Below are positions 1 to 6,358 of a DNA stretch of 23,282 bases, one piece after another. This stretch comes from Chloroflexota bacterium (GTDB lineage: Bacteria; Chloroflexota; Limnocylindria; QHBO01), in assembly GCA_005882055.1 (NCBI GenBank), contig VBGQ01000090.1, positions 1-23,282 of the forward strand, in the 5' to 3' direction. The notes below the pieces were generated by a model that was not told where the DNA came from, ran no database searches, and was given only the letters and a program-made list of their open reading frames with translations. A program made the position numbers and the translations under genes. Numbering within the stretch: position 1 is the stretch's first letter; the number at the start of each line of letters is the position of its first letter.

Positions 1-41
1 GCCGCCCGCGCCGGGTGGTGCGCCGCTCCGGCGTCGCTCGC

Positions 42-761
42 TCATCTGGCCAGCATCACGCGACGGAAGCCCTCCGCGGCCCGGTAGCCGGCCCGCTCGC
101 CGAGCTCCTCGGCCGTCCGTCGCAGCCAGCGCTCGGTCTCCGCGAAGTTCAGGAACTGGCTCTCGTGGAAGCGCAGCGCGGCGATCTTGCGGTCCAGGGT
201 ATCGCCGATATCGACCAGCTGGTTCGCCTCGTTCGTGCTCCACAGGAAGAGCTCGGCGACCTTCCAGGGCTGGAGCCCGGCTTCGATGTGCTCGCGAAAG
301 TTGAGCGGATCGCGAGCCGTGGGAAAGACGGCATCCACGGTGACCATCCCCACCGCGCGGTGGTCCGCATGGTTCACCCACTCGTTGTTCACGAACAGGA
401 CGGTGGGATCGTGGCCCATGACGATCTTCGGCCGGAACCGACGGATCGCGAAGGTGATCCGCTCGCGCAGGCGCAGGCTCGGCTCGACCTGGCCATCGGG
501 CTCGTCCAGGAAGTCGACGCCGGTCGCCCCGATCTCGGCTGCTGCCGAGCGCTGCTCACGCTCCCGCCGCGTGGCGAGCTCGGCTGAATCGACCGAGGGG
601 TCGTCACTGCCCTTGTCACCCCGTGTGACGAGGAGGTAGCGCACCTCGCTGCCACCGTCTACCCAGCGGGCCACGGTGCCCGCGGCACCAAACTCGATGT
701 CGTCGGGATGCGCGGCCACGACGAGCACCCGGTCCGGAGCCGGCAACCGGTCGATCGCCAT
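42..761 (-). CDS. PIG-L family zinc N-deacetylase (LmbE-like)
   Basis: This 239-residue cytoplasmic protein belongs to the PIG-L/LmbE family, zinc hydrolases that remove an acetyl group from N-acetylglucosamine-type conjugates (MshB in mycothiol and BshB in bacillithiol synthesis are members). The N-terminal strand is followed by the metal motif AHPDD (H18, D21). The second motif, NHADHRAVG, supplies H134 as the third zinc ligand. Length is normal for the family. The start is the ATG at 761; there is no clear Shine-Dalgarno, but a TACCAT -10-like hexamer lies on the minus strand at 835-830, so the gene may have its own promoter in the 105-base gap after the SbcC-like gene. No thiol-biosynthesis partner is nearby, so the substrate cannot be named. 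The family call is firm and the pathway is open. Confidence 0.9.
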   Translation of the reverse strand: MAIDRLPAPDRVLVVAAHPDDIEFGAAGTVARWVDGGSEVRYLLVTRGDKGSDDPSVDSAELATRREREQRSAAAEIGATGVDFLDEPDGQVEPSLRLRERITFAIRRFRPKIVMGHDPTVLFVNNEWVNHADHRAVGMVTVDAVFPTARDPLNFREHIEAGLQPWKVAELFLWSTNEANQLVDIGDTLDRKIAALRFHESQFLNFAETERWLRRTAEELGERAGYRAAEGFRRVMLAR

Positions 762-866
762 CGGTCAGGTGACCCCTGTCGCTGAACAAGGCATGCGCGA
801 ATGGAATGGAAGCGGCTTTGGGCCGGGCCATGGTAGCAGCGGACGAAGGCAGGCTCGCGAGCCCTC

Positions 867-3413
867 CTATCCCGGCAGGACCGCCGGTTCAGCCGCCCGT
901 GCGTCAGCGATGGCGATCGCTGCCCGCGATTCCAGTCCCGCGCCACTCTCTCCTCGAATGGCTGGCAGCCGGATCAGCCGATCCCGCGGTCCTGCGAGCG
1001 TGCGCTCAGCCCATGCGCCCACTTCCGCATCATGGCTGAAGAGGACGATCTGGCGGTCAGCGCTCAACGCGTGCAGGACCGAGAGCCGTGCCGCCCGTCG
1101 CCGGCCATCCGCCTGGGCGGTGACCTCGTCGAGGAAGAGTGGCGCCGTCTCGGCGGTCGTCACCAGGTGCTGCGCCATGGCCACGCGCAGCAGCAGGTAG
1201 ATCTGTTCTCGCGTCCCTTCCGAAAGCAGCCTGGCCTTCCGCCAGATGCCGGTGGCGGCCTCCTTGGCCTTGATCGATAGGTCCGCGGGATCGACGCTGA
1301 CGTCGACGTACGCGCCACCGCTCACCTCGGGAAGCCAACGGCGCACGGCCGCCGCCAGGATTGGCGCGAGGTCGCGATGCACGCGTTCCTGTGCCTCGCG
1401 CAGCAGGCGCAGCGTCTCGTCGAGTGTTCGCGCCGTCGCTTCGACGCGGCTCAACTCGGCCGTAGCTGCCGCGACCGCCTCCTCCGCCTCCGCGACATCC
1501 GGCAGAGAGCGAGCGTTCGACTCGAGCGCCCCTCGCAGCTCTGCTGCCTGGGCCTCGGCCACCGCCAGCGTCCGGCGGCGGCGCTCGATGAGCTCTTCCA
1601 TGTCGGGTTGGGCCGCCGGAGGCAGCGCCGCGGCGGGCAGCGCGGCCTCCAGGTCCGCCGCGATCGCTTCACGCCGCGTCGCATGTTCGGCGAGTTCAGC
1701 CAGGGTGTTGTCGCCCAACAGGCTTTCGAGCTCGCGCCACTCCTCGACGGCGATCTGGCTTGCCTCCTGCGCAGCGGCCTGGTCCTTCTGCCAGGCGCGC
1801 AGCGCATCGCGCACGTGCTCGGGATCCTGCGAGTCGCCTGCCAGACCGATTGCGGCACCGGCTTCCCGCAATGCGCGCTCCGCCGACTCCACCGCCTGCA
1901 TGCGAGAGGCGACCGTTTCCTCCGCCAATCCGCGCGCCTCGATCTGAGCCGTGACCGCGTCCCTGCGAAGCGCCTCGGCTGCTTCGGCCGCCCGCACCTC
2001 GCAGGCGGACCGATATGCGAGCCACGACGACCGCGCGTCGCCCTCGATGGGCGCGGCGCGCGCACGGAGCGCCAGCAGCACGCCCTCCCGCGCGGCGATC
2101 ATGCGCTCGCCCGCGCGGCGTCGCCGCGTATCCCACTCGGCAGCCTCATTCCGGCCGCGGGACCGCGCACTGAACATCCGCGAGGCGCCCCACGTGACGG
2201 CCACCAGCGCCACGCTCCCGATGGCGAGTGCCGGCAGAGGCTGCCCGACGAGTGCCAGCGCGACGCTCACCGCGAGGAGGACAAGCGGCACCGCCACGAG
2301 GAATGCAGAGCCGGCGGGCCTGGAGCGTGACTCCGCGCGCCCGCCGATCACCGATTCGTCCAGCAGGCGTACGGTTTCCTCGGCAATCTCCAGATCGCGC
2401 ACCGCCGCCAACACGGACGGGTGAGCAGCCAGGTCGCCGGCCGGTCGATCCGGCAGCGCCAGAAGCTGCGCTTCCAGCTGCTCGCGGGTGGGACCCTCGA
2501 GCGCCGGGATGGCAGGACGTCGCTCCCACTCGAGGATGGCCGCTGCCACCAGATCGCCCGTTCCGTTGCGAGCGACGAGTGAAGGGCGTTCCGGATGGCG
2601 AGCAGCAAGCGCTGCCGCTCGGGCCGCTCGGGCGCGAGCCTCCCCCGCGAGATGACGTGCCTGTGCCGCCAGCGCTTGCTCAAGCTCGAGACGTGCCTCT
2701 CGTGCGGCGTGGGTGGCCGCGACGACCCTGCCACGCTCTGCGAGGTGCTCCGCGTGCCTCGTCTGTGCGTCCTCGCCGCGCTGGCGCGCGGCGTCAAGCC
2801 GCAGCCGCGCGATGCGCAGCGGGCCCTTGGCATTTGCCGTATCGGCTCCCACGGCATCCCTGCGGTAGGTCGCGAGCCGCTCGATGGCCTCCGCTGCCGT
2901 CGCGTCCGTCCCGCGCGTCGCGGCCGCGCGCTGCATCTGCTCCTGGAGGCCGCCCGCCGCCTCCGCGATCGACATGATCTGCGCCTGGCTGACCGATACC
3001 GTCGCGGCAAAGGAATCGCGGTCCAGCCCGAGCCAGCGTGACGCATCCGGCGTCCCGTCAAGGATCTCGCTCGAGACATCTCGTCCGATGCCCACGTCCA
3101 GGGCGCTGCACTCGACCTTGCCGTCGAGGTCCTGGCGGAGCTCGATGGCGCGACCGTCATCCAATATGAGGCCGGCCTCGACCTCCCAGTCGTCCGAGTC
3201 CCACGGCCGATGCTGCGCTCCGATCGCCGCATCCGCCGCGGTTGCCCGGCCGCGGCCGCGCCGCAGCCCGGTGAGGGCGAGCCGAAGCGCCGCGTGCCAG
3301 GTCGACTTGCCGGACTCGTTGGGCCCGGTCACGACCGTCATCCCGGGCGCGAGATCGAGCCGCTCACCGTGGAACGGCCCAAATGCGCGCGCCACCACGT
3401 GCGTGACGCGCAT
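867..3413 (-). CDS. SbcC/YhaN-type SMC-like AAA ATPase
   Basis: This is an 848-residue large subunit of a Mre11-Rad50-like (SbcCD/YhaON) nuclease. It would open and bridge DNA using ATP for the phosphoesterase encoded just upstream. The Walker A is GPNESGKST (residues 30-38), with the N-E-S-G-K pattern of YhaN. Long Ala/Arg/Glu-rich coiled coils follow. A signature-like LSEGTREQ precedes the Walker B and D-loop LFLDEVTAQAD near residue 760. In the middle (about residues 365-415) are two hydrophobic stretches that look like a membrane hairpin, a feature of YhaN rather than canonical SbcC; the Rad50 zinc-hook CxxC was not seen. The start is the ATG at 3413, one base after the stop of the phosphoesterase gene (TGA-G-ATG). 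A 13-codon upstream extension would overlap that gene and is not needed. Confidence 0.88.
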   Translation of the reverse strand: MRVTHVVARAFGPFHGERLDLAPGMTVVTGPNESGKSTWHAALRLALTGLRRGRGRATAADAAIGAQHRPWDSDDWEVEAGLILDDGRAIELRQDLDGKVECSALDVGIGRDVSSEILDGTPDASRWLGLDRDSFAATVSVSQAQIMSIAEAAGGLQEQMQRAAATRGTDATAAEAIERLATYRRDAVGADTANAKGPLRIARLRLDAARQRGEDAQTRHAEHLAERGRVVAATHAAREARLELEQALAAQARHLAGEARARAARAAALAARHPERPSLVARNGTGDLVAAAILEWERRPAIPALEGPTREQLEAQLLALPDRPAGDLAAHPSVLAAVRDLEIAEETVRLLDESVIGGRAESRSRPAGSAFLVAVPLVLLAVSVALALVGQPLPALAIGSVALVAVTWGASRMFSARSRGRNEAAEWDTRRRRAGERMIAAREGVLLALRARAAPIEGDARSSWLAYRSACEVRAAEAAEALRRDAVTAQIEARGLAEETVASRMQAVESAERALREAGAAIGLAGDSQDPEHVRDALRAWQKDQAAAQEASQIAVEEWRELESLLGDNTLAELAEHATRREAIAADLEAALPAAALPPAAQPDMEELIERRRRTLAVAEAQAAELRGALESNARSLPDVAEAEEAVAAATAELSRVEATARTLDETLRLLREAQERVHRDLAPILAAAVRRWLPEVSGGAYVDVSVDPADLSIKAKEAATGIWRKARLLSEGTREQIYLLLRVAMAQHLVTTAETAPLFLDEVTAQADGRRRAARLSVLHALSADRQIVLFSHDAEVGAWAERTLAGPRDRLIRLPAIRGESGAGLESRAAIAIADARAAEPAVLPG

Positions 3414-3414
3414 C

Positions 3415-4506
3415 TCAGGCCACCTCGAGGTCGCGGCGTCCCTCGAGCGCACGCAGGCCGGTGAGCAGCACCCGGCGGCGAAGGTCAGGGTCTTCGATCC
3501 CGGCCGTCGAGCGGGCGAAGTGACCGCGCACGGAGGCCTCGCGCTGGATCTCCAGCACGTCGTATCCAGTCGAGAGATCGCCGATGCGAATCACCAACCC
3601 GTCCAGGTGCTCGCCAATCCGGCGCAGCCCGGCCAGGTCGATCTCGAGGCTGGCCGTCACCTCACCATCCAGGGTCAGCCGGACGAACCCGGCCCGCCCG
3701 GAGAGTGCCTGCGCGACCGCCCCCGCCACCTCCTCCGCGTGGCCGGCTCCGTGCAGGGTGACGGTCAGGTCGTGGACCTCGGAGACGGCGACGGAGCGCC
3801 GCTCACGGTCCACCGATCCATCGGGCCGCAGGGTGGCGAGGACGGCCCCGCGGTCCCCCGTCTCGCCGAACTCGAGCGGGTCCGGATTCCCTGGATATGT
3901 ATGACGTTCTGCGTCGCGTGGGACGTGGTAGTGGCCCAGGAACGCGTGGCTCAGTCCCGCCTCCTCGAGCTCCGCGGCCTCGAACGGCGCGTGCGGCTGC
4001 TTGCCGGACTCCTGCCATGGGAGCGCCGTGCGCTCGGAGGCGTGCGCGACTGCGATGTGGATCCCGCCGCGGTCCGGGCGAAATCCCGCGAAGAAATCTG
4101 GCGTGTTCGCCGGGGCGCGGTGCGCAGCTCCCCACAGGGTCAGTCCGCCTTCCAGCGTCACGGGGGAGAGGCGGTCTTCCTCGAAGACGTGGACGTTGGC
4201 CGGCCAGCGGACCGTGCGATACGGGCTGCGGGGCGAGAGCCAATCGTGGTTGCCGGGGGCGATGTAGACCGGGAGCGCGACATCAGACAGGGCGGAACGC
4301 AGGAACTCCAGGGTATCGGGCCGAACACGATCGAGCTCGAACAGGTCGCCCGCCGCGAGGATGGCGTCGCAGCGCTCCTGGCTGGCGAGCTCCAGGATCC
4401 GGGTCAACGACAGGCGTCGGTTCCGCCGCCGCAGCCGTGCCGCCTCCGGTGACGCCCAGGCGAATGGCGCGTCGAGGTGCAGGTCAGCGAAATGGAGCAG
4501 CTTCAT
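3415..4506 (-). CDS. SbcD/YhaO-type metallophosphoesterase (DNA exonuclease subunit)
   Basis: This 363-residue calcineurin-like phosphoesterase of the Mre11/SbcD family would be the nuclease partner of the SMC-like ATPase encoded one base downstream. All family metal motifs are present in order: FADLHLD (D8, H10), AAGDLFE (D54), GNHDW (N86, H87, D88), the AHAS histidine near 155 and GHYH (H192, H194). The C-terminal part matches the capping/ATPase-binding region in length only. The start ATG at 4506 follows a TACCCT -10-like hexamer by 14 nt, so the mRNA leader would be only a few bases. Order (phosphoesterase first, then ATPase) and spacing are as in sbcDC and yhaON operons. The membrane hairpin in the partner favours the YhaO subtype, so no sbcD symbol is given. 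Confidence 0.9.
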   Translation of the reverse strand: MKLLHFADLHLDAPFAWASPEAARLRRRNRRLSLTRILELASQERCDAILAAGDLFELDRVRPDTLEFLRSALSDVALPVYIAPGNHDWLSPRSPYRTVRWPANVHVFEEDRLSPVTLEGGLTLWGAAHRAPANTPDFFAGFRPDRGGIHIAVAHASERTALPWQESGKQPHAPFEAAELEEAGLSHAFLGHYHVPRDAERHTYPGNPDPLEFGETGDRGAVLATLRPDGSVDRERRSVAVSEVHDLTVTLHGAGHAEEVAGAVAQALSGRAGFVRLTLDGEVTASLEIDLAGLRRIGEHLDGLVIRIGDLSTGYDVLEIQREASVRGHFARSTAGIEDPDLRRRVLLTGLRALEGRRDLEVA

Positions 4507-4566
4507 ACCAATCGGCCGGAAGGGTAGCCGATCGTCGTGACAGGTTGATTGTCATACACGCAACGA

Positions 4567-4586
4567 AGCCGCCCCGCAGGGCGGCT
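4567..4586 (-). terminator. Hairpin terminator after the small membrane-protein genes
   Basis: A perfect 8-bp stem (AGCCGCCC / GGGCGGCT) with a 4-base loop lies 28 bases past the stop of the small gene ending at 4615. On the minus strand it is followed by TCGTTGCGTG, a weak U-tract; on the plus strand nothing T-rich follows. A second, weaker 6-bp inverted repeat (GTCAGC / GCTGAC, 4591-4608) sits between it and the stop codon. It separates this transcript from the SbcD-like gene downstream. Confidence 0.6.
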
Positions 4587-4614
4587 CCGGGTCAGCAGTC
4601 AGGCTGACGCTGGG

Positions 4615-4761
4615 TCAGGCGACGCTACGTCCACTCAGCAGCTGGAAGACCAGCACGATCAGGGCAAGCACGAGCAGCAGGTGAATGAAACCCGCCCCGA
4701 TACCGCCAATCAGGCCAAGCAGCCAGAGGACGAGCAGGACGACGATGATCGTCCAGAGCAT
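4615..4761 (-). CDS. 48-residue hydrophobic protein, lmo0937/DUF5670-like
   Basis: This very small membrane protein begins MLWTIIVVLLVLWLLGL and is almost entirely hydrophobic, with two likely membrane helices around a Gly-rich turn and the short polar tail SGRSVA. The MLWTI start, LVLWLLGL core and roughly 50-residue length match the lmo0937/DUF5670 family, which has no known function. The ATG at 4761 was chosen over the in-frame ATG six codons upstream because a strong Shine-Dalgarno AAGGAGG (4774-4768) sits six bases before it and would lie inside the longer form. The gene at 4857-5003 encodes a same-length paralogue. A GC-rich hairpin follows the stop. Confidence 0.75.
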   Translation of the reverse strand: MLWTIIVVLLVLWLLGLIGGIGAGFIHLLLVLALIVLVFQLLSGRSVA

Positions 4762-4767
4762 CGGGTT

Positions 4768-4774
4768 CCTCCTT
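4768..4774 (-). promoter_or_regulatory. Strong Shine-Dalgarno AAGGAGG
   Basis: This is a near-perfect anti-16S complement, six bases upstream of the ATG at 4761. It decides the start of the small membrane protein and implies that this message is not leaderless, unlike many others in the window. Confidence 0.8.
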
Positions 4775-4856
4775 TCCATCGGCACACCCCTCGTGCCGTC
4801 GTGGGCGAGAAGATGCACGACCCGTGCCAGCGCGAGCCCAGAAGCGGGATGGCGGC

Positions 4857-5003
4857 TCAGGAACGCTGGTCGCGCTCGTTGATGACCTGTGCGACCAAGA
4901 GGATTGCGGCAGCCACCAGCAGGAGGTTGACGAGAGGTCCCCATGCCGCCAGCAGGCCAACCAGCCAGAGCACCAGCGCGATGGCGATGGCGACCCAGAT
5001 CAC
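4857..5003 (-). CDS. 48-residue hydrophobic protein, paralogue of the lmo0937-like gene
   Basis: This reads M(GTG)-IWVAIAIALVLWLVGLL and continues as two hydrophobic helices with a charged tail INERDQRS. It is the same length as the 4615-4761 product and shares the pattern M-W, LVLWL-GL, LLLV-A and LV-Q, so the two are paralogues. The GTG start overlaps the stop of the broken peroxiredoxin frame (GTGA, 4 nt), which suggests that translation was coupled to the intact ancestor. The call is less certain than for its partner because the start is GTG without a clear Shine-Dalgarno and the C-terminal half diverges. Function unknown; a small stress-associated membrane protein is only a guess. Confidence 0.6.
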   Translation of the reverse strand: MIWVAIAIALVLWLVGLLAAWGPLVNLLLVAAAILLVAQVINERDQRS

Positions 5004-5390
5004 GCGGCGGCCCCGCTCGCCAACGCGCTGAGCAGGAGGTCGACGTGTGCATCCGGCTTGACGCGTGGCAGGACGGCCTCGACTCGGCCGTCCGGCCCGA
5101 TCACGAAGGTCGTGCGCTCGTTGCCGTGGTACGTACGCCCGGCGCACGACTTCTCGACCCAGACCCCGAAGGCCTCGGCGACCGCATGTCCCTCGGACAC
5201 CCGCATCCGTCACGCGGCCCCAGTTGTCCCGCAGGGAGCAGGCCTGCGTGGTGCAGCCGGGCGTGTCGTCCTTGGGATAGAAGTAGAGGACGAAGCGCTG
5301 GCCGGCGAGGTCTTCGCTGGTGACCAGCGTCCCGTCGTCGGCGGACATGCTGAAGCGCGGAGCGGGCTCGCCACGTTGCGGCTGGGTCAT
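5000..5390 (-). pseudogene. bcp: BCP/Prx-Q-type peroxiredoxin broken by an internal deletion and frameshift
   Basis: The first 65 codons (from ATG 5390) read as a bacterioferritin-comigratory-protein peroxiredoxin: FVLYFYPKDDTPGCTTQAC, with peroxidatic C46 and resolving C51, then SLRDNW. The frame then goes wrong near 5205-5212. The family resumes in another frame as GHAVAEAFGVW, GRTYHGNERTTFVIG and PRVKPDAHVDLLL, ending at 5000. Compared with E. coli BCP, about 30 residues between the AGV and GH/FGVW positions are missing (the LGIS strand, the following helix and the LLSD strand). Read in the original frame, the protein continues as unrelated Arg/Gly-rich sequence into the next small gene. 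A TAGGAT -10 element sits 7 nt before the ATG. The gene is either a true pseudogene or an assembly error in an intact gene. Confidence 0.8.
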
Positions 5391-5397
5391 CCTCAGA

Positions 5398-5403
5398 ATC
5401 CTA
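5398..5403 (-). promoter_or_regulatory. -10 element TAGGAT, leaderless geometry
   Basis: TAGGAT on the minus strand ends 7 nt before the peroxiredoxin ATG at 5390, the distance expected if transcription starts at or next to the A of the start codon. No convincing -35 was seen. Confidence 0.45.
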
Positions 5404-5410
5404 CGTCACC

Positions 5411-6304
5411 TCAGCCCATCTCCTGGATGGCGAGCAGGACCGCCGGCAGCGGCCGTGCCACCAATCGCCCGGCGAGATCGTTGGCGATGGCCATGATCTC
5501 CTCGTCAGGAGCTTCGGCCAGGTCGTGCCCTGCTCCGGAGACCCTGCGCAGTTCGGGTTGGTCGCCCGCCTCTTGGAGCGCGGCCTGCATGAGGCGCGCC
5601 TCATCCGGGTGGCTCCAGGCGTCGGCGGTGCCGTGCACCAGGCTCACGGACCGAAGGCGCAGGGGAAGCTCCTCCTCACGGCGGTCCGTGCGCTCGACGA
5701 GCTCCTCCGACCGGTGGTCCAGGGCTCTCACCACGGGATGCGAGCGATCGGTGCCGATCCGCGCACGGGTCGCGGCTCCGCGTCGAAGCAGGTCTCGCAG
5801 GCTCCGGGCGGGCGACCCGATCAGGGTCAGCGCTCCCACCGCCGGATCGGCGATCGCCACCGACAGCGCAATTGTGGCTCCCTCCCCGTGCCCCACGATC
5901 CCGGTCCGCGACAGGTCCAGCTCGCCCCGTGAGCGCATCGCGCCGAGCGCATCCCTCGCGTCGTCGATGCGCGAGAACAGGTCGCTCGACGGCCAGTCGC
6001 CCTCCGACGAACCGCAACCTCGTGGGTCGTAGCGGAACGAGGCGACCCCGCGCTCGGCCAGCGCGCGTGCCAGGCGCAGCAGGAGGCCTGGTCGGGTGGG
6101 CGCCATCGGTCCTCGGCCGAACCAGGTGGGGTGCCGACCATCGTCGAATGCGCCGTCGCGATCGCGCGGCAGCCAGCTGGGCAGGAGCAGCGCCCACGGG
6201 ATCTGCCGCCGCACCGACGGCTCGCGTGCCGGGGTGGGCAGCAGCAGCTCGCCCGCCAGTGTGAGCTCGCCGGCGCGAAACTGGATCTGCTCCGGGTCCG
6301 GCAC
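5411..6304 (-). CDS. Alpha/beta-fold hydrolase-like protein with Gly at the nucleophile position
   Basis: This 297-residue protein resembles the EstD/dienelactone-hydrolase-like group. It starts with the two-strand FRAGELTLAGELLLP, then has an oxyanion-region segment and FRYDPRGCGSSEG, the usual strand before the nucleophile elbow. The elbow reads IVGHGEGATIA: where the family has GHSxG there is Gly (GGG codon), residue 140 from the chosen start. The other triad members look present: D228 in HGTADAW and H260 in GAGHD. It may be a non-catalytic homologue or use another residue. The GTG at 6304 was chosen because TACCCT on the minus strand lies 6 nt before it and the homologous strand starts nine residues later; GTG 6340 would add 12 unlikely residues. 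The stop is 20 bases before the peroxiredoxin start, so co-transcription is possible. Confidence 0.8.
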   Translation of the reverse strand: MPDPEQIQFRAGELTLAGELLLPTPAREPSVRRQIPWALLLPSWLPRDRDGAFDDGRHPTWFGRGPMAPTRPGLLLRLARALAERGVASFRYDPRGCGSSEGDWPSSDLFSRIDDARDALGAMRSRGELDLSRTGIVGHGEGATIALSVAIADPAVGALTLIGSPARSLRDLLRRGAATRARIGTDRSHPVVRALDHRSEELVERTDRREEELPLRLRSVSLVHGTADAWSHPDEARLMQAALQEAGDQPELRRVSGAGHDLAEAPDEEIMAIANDLAGRLVARPLPAVLLAIQEMG

Positions 6305-6310
6305 GCCACG

Positions 6311-6320
6311 AGGGTACACT
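6311..6320. promoter_or_regulatory. Overlapping divergent -10 elements
   Basis: The ten bases AGGGTACACT hold TACACT on the plus strand (6315-6320), 8 nt before an ATG at 6329, and TACCCT on the minus strand (6316-6311), 6 nt before the GTG at 6304. The two hexamers share the bases TA, so RNA polymerase could not occupy both at once. Both have the spacing seen at other probable leaderless starts in the window. Confidence 0.5.
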
Positions 6321-6328
6321 CGGCCCCC

Positions 6329-6358
6329 ATGCACGCCCACCGCTGCGCATGCCGCTAG
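6329..6358 (+). CDS. Possible 9-codon leader ORF (MHAHRCACR)
   Basis: An ATG exactly 8 nt after the TACACT -10 opens a nine-codon frame, MHAHRCACR, ending TAG at 6356-6358. The stop overlaps the oxidoreductase frame: one candidate start of that gene (6349) lies inside it and the other (6361) is two bases after the TAG. If the transcript is leaderless, ribosomes would load here first and reinitiate. Two Cys and two His codons recall Cys-rich leaderless leader peptides of actinobacteria, but the ORF is short enough to be chance. Confidence 0.3.
   Translation: MHAHRCACR

Noticed and set aside
2884..4452. Long plus-strand open frame (522 codons) across the SbcC/SbcD-like genes
   Set aside because: Antisense to two genes with complete family motifs; the translation has no recognisable fold.
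4857..5390. Single 177-codon frame joining the peroxiredoxin N-terminus to a hydrophobic tail
   Set aside because: It could be taken for a fusion, but the middle is non-coding-like Arg/Gly sequence, the peroxiredoxin C-terminus is found in another frame, and the hydrophobic tail matches an independent 48-residue paralogue.
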